A stretch of 64,000 nucleotides of DNA from Caldilineaceae bacterium (GCA_022842065.1 JALHQH010000005.1:186001-250000); one strand, 5' to 3'. Numbered from the stretch's first letter, positions 17,393-26,473 are shown. Translations and numbers: made by a program. The notes: a model not told the origin generated them from the letters alone.

Positions 17393-18637
17393 GTGACCCA
17401 AGTAACACACGAACAACTCATCGCTGCCCTGCGCAGTGCGCTGCATTATCTCTATGACCCGGTCCACCTGCGCAGTAGTCCGTTGGTAGACTTGCTGGGC
17501 TTGGATGAGCACTTCGATAGTGCGACCGCCTTACAAACCGCGCTGACCGCCGCGATTCGCGCCCTTAAACCGGATGCAGATGCGCCCCCCCAGTCGCGCA
17601 CCTGGCGGGTTTATGATATTCTTCACTTTCAATATATCCGCCAATTGAGTCGCGAGGCGGTCGCCACCCAATTAGGCATCAGCGAGCGCCAGTTGCGGCG
17701 TGAACAGCGGGTGGCGCTGGAGGTGCTGGCCCAACAGTTGTTGCCCCACCTTGATCAGAACGGTTCACCGGTCACGGCTGAACCTGCGCCCCAAACCACC
17801 GCGCCCTTACCCACCCGTGACGCGCCGGTCACCGATCACGCGCTTAGCGCGGAATTACTCTGGTTGAAAAAGAGTGCAGCCGAAGCGCCGATTGGGCTGC
17901 GTGCTGCCCTGGCGATGGTGCAACAATTGGTCCGTCCGCTGGCTGACCAGTGGCAGGTGCCCTTACAGCTCGATATCGCGCCGGCATTGGCTGACCATCC
18001 TGTCCCGCCGCTACTGCTGCGCAGCATTTTGCCCACGGTGCTGAGCATTGCGATTGGGCGAGCGGGCTCACTACCCCTCACTATTACGGCGACCCAAGGG
18101 TCGCGCCGTTTGACGATTAGTGTGATCAGTCACGCCGGCCAGCCCCAGGCTGCACTCACTGAAAAAGAATTGGCCGGTTTACAGACCGCCGAAGCGGTGG
18201 CCCACTTTCATGGAGCCGAACTGATTGCACCGCGCATGGCCACGACTGGGTTTGTCGCCACCCTGTCGCTGCCTTCCCTTACCCCCTTGCCGATCCTCGT
18301 GATTGATGACAACACTGATTGGCTTGAACTGCAACAACGCTATGTGGTTGGTTCGCCTTATCAACTCACTGGTACCAGCGACGCCGCCCATGCCGCGCCG
18401 CTGGCCGCAGAGCTGCAGCCGGCCGTCATTCTTCTCGATGTGATGATGCACAATGTCGATGGCTGGCAGATTCTTAGCGAACTACGGCACGACCCCGCCA
18501 CCGCCGCCATCCCGATTGTCATCTGTACCATCCTCCCCGTCGCCGAACTGGCCCTGGCCCTCGGTGCCAACGCTTTTTTGCAAAAACCAGTAACCCAGGA
18601 GCAATTTTTGCAGACGTTGGCGCGTTGGGTGGGGTGA
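17393..18637 (+). CDS. Composite response regulator: HTH, HATPase-like core and receiver
   Basis: 414 residues from a GTG start. Residues about 66-120 contain a helix-turn-helix of sigma-region-4 style ('REAVATQLGISERQLRREQ'). Residues about 165-295 resemble a worn-down histidine-kinase ATPase domain without the catalytic H-box. Residues 300-413 form a complete receiver, with 'ILVIDDNTDW', phospho-acceptor Asp in 'VILLDVMMHN' (about 349) and Lys in 'FLQKPVT'. The order DNA-binding first, receiver last is unusual. It is followed by a hybrid kinase gene in the same direction and faces the sugar importer operon, so it may control that operon. Confidence 0.75.
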   Translation: MTQVTHEQLIAALRSALHYLYDPVHLRSSPLVDLLGLDEHFDSATALQTALTAAIRALKPDADAPPQSRTWRVYDILHFQYIRQLSREAVATQLGISERQLRREQRVALEVLAQQLLPHLDQNGSPVTAEPAPQTTAPLPTRDAPVTDHALSAELLWLKKSAAEAPIGLRAALAMVQQLVRPLADQWQVPLQLDIAPALADHPVPPLLLRSILPTVLSIAIGRAGSLPLTITATQGSRRLTISVISHAGQPQAALTEKELAGLQTAEAVAHFHGAELIAPRMATTGFVATLSLPSLTPLPILVIDDNTDWLELQQRYVVGSPYQLTGTSDAAHAAPLAAELQPAVILLDVMMHNVDGWQILSELRHDPATAAIPIVICTILPVAELALALGANAFLQKPVTQEQFLQTLARWVG

Positions 18638-18647
18638 GGGGATAATA

Positions 18648-18753
18648 AAAACGTGAAACGTGAAACGTGATGCGTGATGCGTAAAACGTGAAGGTGCCAG
18701 CGCATCTCCCGATCTCACGTTTCACGCATCACGTTTTACGCATCACGTTTTAC
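18648..18753. repeat. Palindrome of AAACGTG/ATGCGTG units
   Basis: The left half (18648-18690) is built from repeats of AAACGTG and ATGCGTG, and the right half (18716-18753) from their complements. It fills the gap between the response-regulator and kinase genes, ending 16 bases before the kinase start. Confidence 0.75.
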
Positions 18754-18768
18754 CCAAGAAAGCAAACC

Positions 18769-21033
18769 ATGTGGCAATTAGCACGAACGTTGCAGGCCCG
18801 TGACACCACGCAGGCGGCGACAATTCACGAGTTGTTGCGCGCGACGGTGCGCAAGTTATTGGCGGTGAGTGCTGTTGGCTGGTTGCTCTGCGCGCTTTTT
18901 TTTACAACCGGTTGGGATGGCGCGCGAATCGTCGGCCTAATGGGTGTCATCTTGCTGATCGGGCTGCTCTTTGGTCTGGCCTATTGGCTGTTGACGCCCC
19001 ACTACCTGGCCGCGTTGGGGCTTTGGCTGTTGGGTATGTTGCTCGCCCTGGGGCTAGGCAGTTGGCTGCTGCGCGATCCCGCGCTCCTCTTCTTAAGCAG
19101 TATCTTCCCGCTGGTGGCTGTGATGACCATCAGCGGCTGGGCCGGCTTGGTGGTGACGGCTGGGGTGACGGCTTTTCTGTGGGTCGCAACCACTAGTCTG
19201 CTCGGCGCACCATTACCGGTGAATACTGCGCTGCTGATCAGCGTGGCCGCAGCCTTTAACGGGCTATTGGCCTGGGCCGCCCGTAGCGAATTGTTAACGG
19301 TGGCGCAGTGGTCGATTACCAGCTTTGACGCCGCCCGTAAAAATCTGGACGAGGCGCGCGAACAGCAGCTCGAACTGGCCCAATCGCGCGCCGATTTGAT
19401 CCAGGCCAACCAGGAGTTGACACGCCTCTCCAACCGGCTTAAAGCCCTCGAACGAATTGCCGAAGAAGCGCTCCAGGCCAAAACCGAGTTTGTCGCCAAT
19501 GTGAGCCACGAATTGCGCACCCCCCTCAATCTGATCATCGGTTTTGCCGATGTGATTGCCCTTTCGCCGCAGGTTTATGGTGGGCGCTTGCCTGGTCCCC
19601 TGCTGACCGATATTGCTGCCATCCGCCGTAACGCCGAGCATCTCTCTACCCTGGTCAACGATGTGCTGGATCTAAGCCAGGTCGAGGCGGGACGTATGGC
19701 CTTGCGGCGCACGCATGTTGATCTACAACGGCTGATCGAGGAAGCACTGGCGGTCGTCAAAGGCTTTTTTGATGCGCGTGGGCTTTATCTACAGCATGAA
19801 TTTATCACTACAGGGGGTGGGACACCTTTGCCGCCGCTCTACTGTGACGAGACGCGCATCCGCCAGGTGATGATCAACTTGCTGGGCAACGCCGGTCGTT
19901 TCACAGCGCAGGGCGGGGTGATCCTGCGCTGTGCGTTGCAACCCCAGGAAGTGGTGATCAGTGTCGCCGATACGGGGGCCGGTATTCCCCAAGAGGATCA
20001 GATGCGGATCTTTGAGCCGTTTCAACAGGCTGATGTCTCAACGCGCCGCCAATCTGGGGGCAGTGGCCTTGGCCTCACCATTAGCAAACAATTTGTCGAG
20101 ATGCATGGTGGGCGCATGTGGTTGGAGAGCACGCTGGGGGTGGGTACGACCATCTATTTTACCTTGCCCGTGGAACAGGCTCAGATTGCGACCGAGGTCA
20201 GTCAACGCGGTGGTGGAGCTGGCGGTCAAAACGTTCTGCGTGCGATCAACCCTGATGATCCCATGGGGTTTCGCCTGCGTACCCGCCGTTCATTGGCACC
20301 GGTGCCTACCTTGACCGAACGTTTTGTGGTCGTCGATCCAGAGGCCACCCTGCCGCGGCTGCTGGAACGGCACTTGCCCGCGGCCGAAATTGAGCAATGT
20401 GCTGACCTCGCAACTGCGCTGGCGGCGGTGCAACGCTCGCCCGCGCAGGCCGTGGTCATCAACAGTTCACCGCTAGCCGCCTTGGCCAAAGATGCGCTGA
20501 GCAGTTTACCCTTTGGCACACCGGTCATCACCTGCTGGCTGCCGGGTGAACAGGCAGCGGCGCGGCGGCTGGGGGTTGTCGAATATCTGATCAAGCCGCT
20601 CACGCGTGAGCAACTGTTGGCGGCGTTAGCGCGGTTGGGGCCGACCATCAAAACGGTGTTGGTCGTTGATGACGAAGAGGATGAGCTGCACCTCTTCGCG
20701 CGTATGCTTGCCTCCGATGGTCAGGGTTATGCCATCCTCCAGGTGACTAATGGTCGCCGCGCCCTGGACATGTTGCGCAGCCGACGGCCCGATGTGCTGC
20801 TGCTCGACCTGATGATGCCAGGCATGAGCGGTTTTCAGGTGCTGGAGGAAAAAGCCCTCGACCCACTGATTGCCCCGATTCCTGTCATCGTCATCTCTTC
20901 CCTCGATCCTGCGGGTGATCCGCTGGCCGGCAACACGCTCACGGTGACGCAGGGTACCGGGCTTTCGCAGCGCAATCTGATCGCCGTGATTGAGGCGATG
21001 GGTCGGATCTTGGCACCGACGACTGGTTTGTAA
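18769..21033 (+). CDS. Hybrid sensor histidine kinase with pseudo-receiver and receiver
   Basis: 754 residues from ATG 18769. A longer frame to 18688 would translate the palindrome and is rejected. Five or six membrane spans lie within residues 25-185, followed by a coiled coil. HisKA has phospho-His in 'NVSHELRTPLNLIIGF' (about 247). HATPase boxes are 'INLLGNAGRF', 'VADTGAGIP' and 'GSGLGLTISKQF'. Residues about 517-625 fold like a receiver but have Asn ('VVINSS') where the phospho-Asp should be. Residues 627-745 form a normal receiver ('VLVVDDEEDE', Asp in 'VLLLDLMMPG'). It probably relays a membrane signal to the preceding regulator. Confidence 0.85.
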   Translation: MWQLARTLQARDTTQAATIHELLRATVRKLLAVSAVGWLLCALFFTTGWDGARIVGLMGVILLIGLLFGLAYWLLTPHYLAALGLWLLGMLLALGLGSWLLRDPALLFLSSIFPLVAVMTISGWAGLVVTAGVTAFLWVATTSLLGAPLPVNTALLISVAAAFNGLLAWAARSELLTVAQWSITSFDAARKNLDEAREQQLELAQSRADLIQANQELTRLSNRLKALERIAEEALQAKTEFVANVSHELRTPLNLIIGFADVIALSPQVYGGRLPGPLLTDIAAIRRNAEHLSTLVNDVLDLSQVEAGRMALRRTHVDLQRLIEEALAVVKGFFDARGLYLQHEFITTGGGTPLPPLYCDETRIRQVMINLLGNAGRFTAQGGVILRCALQPQEVVISVADTGAGIPQEDQMRIFEPFQQADVSTRRQSGGSGLGLTISKQFVEMHGGRMWLESTLGVGTTIYFTLPVEQAQIATEVSQRGGGAGGQNVLRAINPDDPMGFRLRTRRSLAPVPTLTERFVVVDPEATLPRLLERHLPAAEIEQCADLATALAAVQRSPAQAVVINSSPLAALAKDALSSLPFGTPVITCWLPGEQAAARRLGVVEYLIKPLTREQLLAALARLGPTIKTVLVVDDEEDELHLFARMLASDGQGYAILQVTNGRRALDMLRSRRPDVLLLDLMMPGMSGFQVLEEKALDPLIAPIPVIVISSLDPAGDPLAGNTLTVTQGTGLSQRNLIAVIEAMGRILAPTTGL

Positions 21034-21043
21034 AGCGTCATTT

Positions 21044-21108
21044 AGTCGCGTGGTCGCGTGGTGTTTTGGTGGTGTGTCCCTATGACGCGACCACACGACC
21101 ACACGACT
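21044..21108. repeat. Palindrome of GTGGTCGC-type repeats between convergent genes
   Basis: AGTCGCGTGGTCGCGTGG from 21044 is mirrored by CCACACGACCACACGACT ending at 21108. It lies between the stops of the hybrid kinase and aldehyde oxidoreductase genes and could terminate both. Confidence 0.65.
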
Positions 21109-21144
21109 GCTTTTCATCGTTATCAGTGCCGTTTATTTCTCTAC

Positions 21145-23016
21145 TTATGCACTCGCCCAGAGCAGATCCAATTCCGCCAATTTGCCCTTTGTGGGGACCC
21201 CCGCACTATCCCAACCGGCCATCTGATAGTACATCTGCAACGCTTGTTGGAACTCAGTGGGATCGATGGCAACCCCTTCGAGTTTGCCATTTTGCAGCGG
21301 TTCAAAGATGCGCTGGGGCAGATTGTCATCGGCGCTAGTGAAGCCTTCACGCTGATTGTAAAGGCGTGCCATCGTGTTGGCGCGTTCCCCGACCTTGAGC
21401 AACTCCCACAGGCTCATGTCCCAGCCGGTGGCGGCGTTGACATAGTCACAGAGCTGCTTGAGCTTGAGCGACCCAATCGGGATGCCGACAAAGTCACACA
21501 TGCCGACACTGTTATAGAGGCTCCAAATCGCCTGGGCATAGTAGAAGGCGTGAACCTTCTTTGGTCCCAGATCCATGCGATCAACCGGCTCCAGCAACCC
21601 CGCTTCGCTCAGCCCATTGTCAACCACGCCAAGCCCCTCAAACGAGGGATCATGGATCGCTTCCATGTGATCAGCCCCCGTCGGCGAGACGGCATAGGCC
21701 AGGGTCAGGCTGCGTTTGCCGCGTGGCTCGTGCATGGGTAACTCTTGACCCTTGACATGCAGGGCGAAACGTTCGGACCCACGCCCAATCTTGGCCGCGG
21801 CCCGTTTTACGCCATCCGCCAGCACATCACCAAAGCCCTCACGGCGGGCAATCTTGTGAATCATCGCGATCATGGCGTCGGCGTTGCCCCAGGTGAGCTC
21901 AATGCCATCGGTATCTTCTTTGCCGATGATACCATTCTCGTAACATTCCATGGCAAAGGCAATCGAGACGCCGGTAGAGATACCATCCAGCACATAGCGG
22001 TTGACCCACTGCGAGGCCTCTGCAATGGCGGCCAGATCACCGACGCCACAGAGCGAGCCGAGGGCACCGATGACTTCATATTCCATGCCGCCATACTTGG
22101 CCGAAACGCCCCGTTCGGGCACATCAACTTCGCGCTTACAGGCCACGCCACAGGAGAAACAGGTGCCGCGGTTGACCAAAATCGTATTGGCCATGGTCTG
22201 GCCGGTAATGGCGCTGGCTTGGGCAAAGGAGCCGTTGCGAAAGTTATTGGTGGGCAGAATGCCATCGCGATCCAGGCCACCAACCCCGCCCGCGGTGCCA
22301 TAGAGGTGCATCCCGTCAGTCTCTTGGTCATAGTTCTCGCGGAACCACTTGATGACGCCATTCGCCTCTTCGCGGTTTTCCGGGGCGACCCGTTCGCGGC
22401 CGCGCGTGACAATCGCTTTGAGATTTTTGCTGCCCATCACCGCGCCCAACCCAGCCCGCCCGTGGAAATGGCGCAACTGGTTGACAATCGCCGCATAGAG
22501 CACCCCATTTTCGCCGCCAACCCCGGTTTGCAGGACGCAGATCCGTTTGTCGCCCAGCTCTTCCTCCAGGCCATCCTGTACTTCGCCGGCCAGTTGGCCC
22601 CAATATTTGCTGGCATCGCGGATTTCGCACTCGCCGCCACTGACAAGCAGATAGACAGGTTTTTCGGCCCGACCATGCACGATAATGCCGTCAAAGCCGG
22701 TGCGTTTGAGCTCTGGCCCCCAGTAGCCGCCTGCCTCCGATTCGCCAAAGCCGCCGGTCAACGGTGACTTGGCCGCAGCCGTATAGCGATTGGCACCGGA
22801 CAAGGGCAGCCCATTGATGACGCTGGTCATAAAGATCAGCTCATTCTCTGGCCCTAAGGGGTCGATTCCCGGCTTGAGATCGCGCAACATAAAATAGGTG
22901 GAGAGCGCGCCCCCACCCAGATGGCGCCGGTAAAGCTGTTCACTCAGCGCTTCGGTCCAGTGTCGGCCAGCGGTCAGATCGACATGTAGAATTTTGCCAT
23001 TGTAACTTTGCGACAT
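21145..23016 (-). CDS. Aldehyde:ferredoxin oxidoreductase, tungsten-pterin type
   Basis: 623 residues, normal for the AOR family. The N-terminal domain ('GKILHVDLTAGRHWTEALSE', 'GGGALSTYFMLRDLKPGIDP') is typical. The [4Fe-4S] ligands are 'CFSCGVAC' (about residues 285-292) with a distal Cys in 'SVGMCDFVG' (about 505). It would oxidise aldehydes to acids with ferredoxin as acceptor, using a W-bis-pterin cofactor, in the cytoplasm. No ferredoxin or molybdopterin genes are adjacent. The exact aldehyde cannot be told. Confidence 0.9.
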   Translation of the reverse strand: MSQSYNGKILHVDLTAGRHWTEALSEQLYRRHLGGGALSTYFMLRDLKPGIDPLGPENELIFMTSVINGLPLSGANRYTAAAKSPLTGGFGESEAGGYWGPELKRTGFDGIIVHGRAEKPVYLLVSGGECEIRDASKYWGQLAGEVQDGLEEELGDKRICVLQTGVGGENGVLYAAIVNQLRHFHGRAGLGAVMGSKNLKAIVTRGRERVAPENREEANGVIKWFRENYDQETDGMHLYGTAGGVGGLDRDGILPTNNFRNGSFAQASAITGQTMANTILVNRGTCFSCGVACKREVDVPERGVSAKYGGMEYEVIGALGSLCGVGDLAAIAEASQWVNRYVLDGISTGVSIAFAMECYENGIIGKEDTDGIELTWGNADAMIAMIHKIARREGFGDVLADGVKRAAAKIGRGSERFALHVKGQELPMHEPRGKRSLTLAYAVSPTGADHMEAIHDPSFEGLGVVDNGLSEAGLLEPVDRMDLGPKKVHAFYYAQAIWSLYNSVGMCDFVGIPIGSLKLKQLCDYVNAATGWDMSLWELLKVGERANTMARLYNQREGFTSADDNLPQRIFEPLQNGKLEGVAIDPTEFQQALQMYYQMAGWDSAGVPTKGKLAELDLLWASA

Positions 23017-23294
23017 TTTCGCCCTCCAATGATGGTTCTCAGCGTTTATATAAGAATGAGATGCTGGAAAATGAAAGGGTCGTCAACCTTGGGCCGCCCT
23101 AACCTTCGACAAGGTAAGTGGCGTGCAGGCAAAGTGGCGAACAACGGCGTAGCGTTGATCGGTGATCTGGGACAAGTGTCGTCTTTTCGGTGAGCAGACG
23201 GGAAAAGGCGGCAACGTGACGACGATTCGCCGTAGGGAACGCTGCGCATAGCATATTAATTGTAGCACTGCATTGTGTCCGTTGCAAGGGGATA
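23017..23294. other. Gene-free stretch upstream of the aldehyde oxidoreductase gene
   Basis: It should hold the promoter of the minus-strand oxidoreductase gene. A minus-strand open frame contains 'LSQITDQRYAVVRHFACTPL', which reads somewhat like protein but lacks a ribosome site and is not recognised. Nothing else is clear. Confidence 0.3.
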
Positions 23295-23302
23295 AATCAA
23301 TG

Positions 23303-23424
23303 GGGGGCGTCCCAATTTTGGGGTAAACGTCCCCGGCACAGGCGAGGAAATGGTCCGCAGACGAACCAATGTTTCGCCTGTGCTGGGGACGTCGTGCGAC
23401 TGGCCCCTTTCTTGGGACGCACCC
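23303..23424. mobile_element. MITE-like element, copy 2 (122 bp)
   Basis: Nearly identical to the element at 5441-5561 over its left half. Its 13-bp terminal inverted repeats differ at one base (GGGGGCGTCCCAA versus GGGTGCGTCCCAA read from the right). It is flanked by an exact direct repeat AATCAATG (23295-23302 and 23425-23432; a ninth G also matches), as expected for a target-site duplication. The internal stem has more mismatches than copy 1. Confidence 0.85.
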
Positions 23425-23478
23425 AATCAATGGAATGCCGCCTAGTAACTGCAATGTAACCATTTGCCTAATGATCTA

Positions 23479-23487
23479 TGGTAGAAT
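23479..23487 (+). promoter_or_regulatory. Extended -10 promoter of the acyltransferase gene
   Basis: TGGTAGAAT: TG at 23479-23480 and TAGAAT at 23482-23487, giving a leader of about 85 bases to the ATG at 23579. The MITE ends 54 bases upstream. Confidence 0.5.
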
Positions 23488-23578
23488 AGAGCGGACTTTG
23501 TTACGCAGTAAATAAACCCAGTAAATAAAGCTGACAGTTTTGATCAAATGGCAGTGGTGGGAGGATAGAAGAGAAAAT

Positions 23579-24334
23579 ATGCAGCCGGTTAAGGGAATTT
23601 CTAATTTTATTTTGGGGTGGTCGCTCTTACTCTTTGGGCGATTGGCATTTCGTCTTTTGCTCAATCTGAAGGTGGATGGGCTAGAGAATGTGCCCAAGGA
23701 TGGGGGGGTGATTGTGATCGCAAACCACTTTAGTTGGTTTGATGCACCGCTCCTGACCTTGTGTCTGCCCTTTCAGCCCGCCTTTATGGTCGCTAGCGAA
23801 TCGCAGCGCTTCTGGTTTGTGCGTATGTTTATGCGTGCTTTCCACGGCATCCCGATCTGGCGCGGTCGTGTTGATCGCAAAGCACTCAGCGCAGCGATTA
23901 CCCGGCTGAAGCAGGGGCAGGCGGTTGCCATCTTCCCGGAAGGGGGGATCGACCCCCGGCTGGCCGAACGCCGTTCCCGCGGCGAAACCATTATCGAAGA
24001 TGACTATGGTTTTATCTCGCGCCACGATGCCCAGTTGACGCATGCCGAGCCAGGCACAGCCTATTTAGCCTTACAAAGTCAAGCGCGTATTTTGCCGGTC
24101 GCTTTGTTGGGTACGGAAAAGATTCTGCCCAATATCTTGCGCTGGCGGCGTACGAATGTCACCATGCGTATCGGCCAAGCGTTTGGTCCCCTCACGGTCG
24201 AGACTACCCTACACAATAATGACCGGCGGCGTCACCTCGATCAACTGGCCGAGCAGATTATGCAGCGCATTGCCCTGCTCTTCCCGCCCGAAAATCGTGG
24301 CCCCTATCGCCATACAAAGCCGGAGGCAATTTAG
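23579..24334 (+). CDS. plsC: 1-acyl-sn-glycerol-3-phosphate acyltransferase (PlsC-like)
   Basis: 251 residues from ATG 23579, preceded by AGAAGAG; a TTG at 23540 lacks a ribosome site. The acyltransferase motifs are 'NHFSWFD' (HX4D) near residue 52 and 'FPEGG' near residue 122. A hydrophobic helix near residues 10-30 anchors it to the membrane. The loop after the second motif ('IDPRLAERRSRGETIIEDD') is longer than in many PlsC proteins. It acylates lysophosphatidic acid in phospholipid synthesis, fitting the neighbouring fabH and fabF. Confidence 0.85.
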   Translation: MQPVKGISNFILGWSLLLFGRLAFRLLLNLKVDGLENVPKDGGVIVIANHFSWFDAPLLTLCLPFQPAFMVASESQRFWFVRMFMRAFHGIPIWRGRVDRKALSAAITRLKQGQAVAIFPEGGIDPRLAERRSRGETIIEDDYGFISRHDAQLTHAEPGTAYLALQSQARILPVALLGTEKILPNILRWRRTNVTMRIGQAFGPLTVETTLHNNDRRRHLDQLAEQIMQRIALLFPPENRGPYRHTKPEAI

Positions 24335-24410
24335 GGGTTAAACTGCTGCTGTTGGGCAATGAGGTGTGTGCGCGCGCGAATCGGCGCATGGCTTAACCAT
24401 CAGACTGGTG

Positions 24411-24450
24411 CAACAAAAAGCCGCTACCTAGTAGTAGCGGCTTTTTGTTG
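24411..24450. terminator. Bidirectional intrinsic terminator
   Basis: A perfect 17-bp stem (24411-24427 with 24434-24450) has AAAAAG...CTTTTT at its base. It serves the plus-strand plsC and the minus-strand small gene, whose stop is one base away. Confidence 0.9.
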
Positions 24451-24451
24451 G

Positions 24452-24829
24452 TTAAGAATTTTCTTCAAAGAGGGAAACAACTGACTGCTCATCATCGTGG
24501 TCGCCATTCAACAGACCGCTGCTGATGCGCAATAGCTCCCGAATGACATCATCAATCCGACGTTTGTAGCGCAGCAACTCTCGGCGACATTCAACTTCTG
24601 CCGGACTTTCAGTCTTGAAAGAGCGCAGCGCTTCCTCTAACTCCATATCGATTCGCACTTCACTGCGGTTGATCGACTTGCCACGCAGAAACTCGCGCAT
24701 CTGTTTGGCAATGGTCGTATCATAGTGAGTCAAATCATTGTGCAAATCCACCAGGCGATCCGATGCAATGGCCGGCATCGGCATCGACCGCAACGTCTCC
24801 CAAGCTCGGTTCAGTTTTCGTCTTTGCAC
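24452..24829 (-). CDS. Small charged helical protein of unknown function
   Basis: 125 residues, rich in Arg, Glu and Leu, predicted almost wholly helical ('YKRRIDDVIRELLRISSGLL' near the C-terminus). No membrane span or signal. It has its own terminator and an upstream region with repeated GTATAC motifs. I do not recognise the family; the size and charge would suit a regulatory or scaffold protein, but that is speculation. Confidence 0.6.
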   Translation of the reverse strand: MQRRKLNRAWETLRSMPMPAIASDRLVDLHNDLTHYDTTIAKQMREFLRGKSINRSEVRIDMELEEALRSFKTESPAEVECRRELLRYKRRIDDVIRELLRISSGLLNGDHDDEQSVVSLFEENS

Positions 24830-24894
24830 GATTCCTCTGTCCAGGCAAGAAACGGTATTGGTTTATGTTCTTTCAAAATGAGTCTGTGCCCAAA

Positions 24895-24958
24895 GGTATG
24901 CCCGAGGGTATACAGTATACTCGCCGAAAAAACGTAATTTTTGGTATACATTATGCCA
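24895..24958. promoter_or_regulatory. Repeated GGTATAC motifs upstream of the small helical protein
   Basis: GGTATGCC (24895-24902), GGTATACAGTATACTC (24909-24924) and GGTATACATTATGCC (24942-24956) share the GGTAT(A/G)C core. GTATACAGTATAC is itself symmetrical. The cluster lies 65-130 bases upstream of the minus-strand start and could be an operator region. Confidence 0.4.
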
Positions 24959-25117
24959 AATTATAACAGGATTACGCGTAAGGGGAAAAATGCGGAGCAT
25001 GAAATCAACAAAGCGGAAGCGGTTGTGAAGGGAGGAGAACTTACTGGGGTCTCAGTTTCCTCCCTTGCATAACAAACCGTAGGGGTAAGGTAGGGTGATG
25101 AACGCAAATGCGCAGCG

Positions 25118-26473
25118 TTAGCTTTGTAGGGTATTTTCTGGGGTGGGGGGCGGTACGGCCGGCTCACTGGTACGGGTCGGGAGATCTTCCGGATCCGCGG
25201 GCCAAACCTCGTAGACCCAACGGACTGCGCGCTTCCACATACTGCGGGCCGCTGCGGCCTGATAGGTTGCCTGGCGGCGGTAATTTTTCCACCAATTCGC
25301 CTCTTTGCGCTCGACAGGCACGCTCCACTTGACGGTACAGGCTGCCCAGGTCAGGCCACCACCAAAGCCGACAAAGACCAGATTATTGCCTGGCTTGACT
25401 TTGCCTGCTTCAATTGCTTCACACAGCGCAATCGGAATGCTGGCCGTGCTCGTGTTGCCATAGCGCTGTACGTTGATCAACACCTTCTCCACCGGAATCT
25501 TGAGTTGATTCATCACGCTATTCTGGATAATGCGGATGTTGGCCTGATGCGGCACGACCAAATCAACATCATCAATGGTTAACCCACTGCGTTCAAGCAC
25601 CCGGTGGGTTGCCTGCGCCATGACGCGTGTCGCAAAGCGGAAAACAGCCTTACCATCCATCTTGATATAGTGGCTACCGCTGCTGACCGTCTCCAAACTG
25701 GCTGGAAGGGCACTGCCGCCGGCCGGCACGCTCAACGTGTTTGCACCAGAGCCATCGCTGCCCAATTCGACTGCCATAATCCCGCCCGGCACATCGCTGG
25801 CGGCCACCAGGACCGCGCCGGCACCGTCGCCAAAGAGCACACACGTATTGCGATCGGTCCAGTCAACAATGCGGCTCAACGTCTCGGCCCCGATAACCAG
25901 CACATACTCAGCATCACCGGCCAGAATATGACCGCGAGCCATGCTCAGCGCATAGACAAAGCCGGAACAAGCCGCGCTCAGATCAAAGCCCCCGGCATTG
26001 GTTGCGCCAATCGCATCTTGGACAATCGAGGCCGTCGCAGGGAAAATATGCTCTGGTGAGCTAGTGGCACAAATAATGAGATCTACTTTGCTCGGATGCA
26101 CATCCGCCACTTCCAGCGCCTTGCGGGCCGCGGCGGTAGCCAGCGTGGCTGTAGTCTCTTTGGGATCGGCCGCCACATGCCGCTCTTCAATGCCGGTCCG
26201 GCTGCGAATCCACTCGTCGGTTGTATCGACAATCTGTTCCAAATCATGATTGGTAATGATCTTGTTGGGGACATGATAGCCCCAACCAACGATCTGGGCA
26301 TAGCGCCGTTCGTCCGTCGGCGGCGTCGCCTCGACCGCTTCAACCTCGGGTGCTTTCGCGGCGGGGGCTTTTGTTACGGGTGCTTTCGCGTCGGGCACCT
26401 TATGATAGCCATTGCGGTGGTTCCCATTGACACGATTCTCTGCGGTTGTTTTTACATCGTAATTTTCGGTCAT
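25118..26473 (-). CDS. fabH: Beta-ketoacyl-ACP synthase III with terminal extensions
   Basis: 451 residues against the usual 310-330. The core starts near residue 57 ('YAQIVGWGYHVPNKI') and holds the catalytic Cys in 'DLSAACSGFVYAL' (about 168), His in 'VPHQANIRI' and Asn in 'YGNTSTASIP'. It starts fatty-acid synthesis by condensing acetyl-CoA with malonyl-ACP. The N-terminal 55 residues contain K-A-P repeats. The C-terminal 60 residues are basic and Trp-rich ('NWWKNYRRQATYQ', 'WKRAVRWVYE') and then Pro-rich. It lies 40 bases downstream of fabF in the same operon. Confidence 0.9.
   Translation of the reverse strand: MTENYDVKTTAENRVNGNHRNGYHKVPDAKAPVTKAPAAKAPEVEAVEATPPTDERRYAQIVGWGYHVPNKIITNHDLEQIVDTTDEWIRSRTGIEERHVAADPKETTATLATAAARKALEVADVHPSKVDLIICATSSPEHIFPATASIVQDAIGATNAGGFDLSAACSGFVYALSMARGHILAGDAEYVLVIGAETLSRIVDWTDRNTCVLFGDGAGAVLVAASDVPGGIMAVELGSDGSGANTLSVPAGGSALPASLETVSSGSHYIKMDGKAVFRFATRVMAQATHRVLERSGLTIDDVDLVVPHQANIRIIQNSVMNQLKIPVEKVLINVQRYGNTSTASIPIALCEAIEAGKVKPGNNLVFVGFGGGLTWAACTVKWSVPVERKEANWWKNYRRQATYQAAAARSMWKRAVRWVYEVWPADPEDLPTRTSEPAVPPPTPENTLQS

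Noticed and set aside
18688..18768. N-terminal extension of the hybrid kinase
   Set aside because: It lies entirely in the repeat palindrome and is not followed by a ribosome site; the kinase membrane region starts after ATG 18769.
21745..22767. 340-residue plus-strand open frame
   Set aside because: It is antisense to the aldehyde oxidoreductase, which has all family cysteines in the minus-strand frame.
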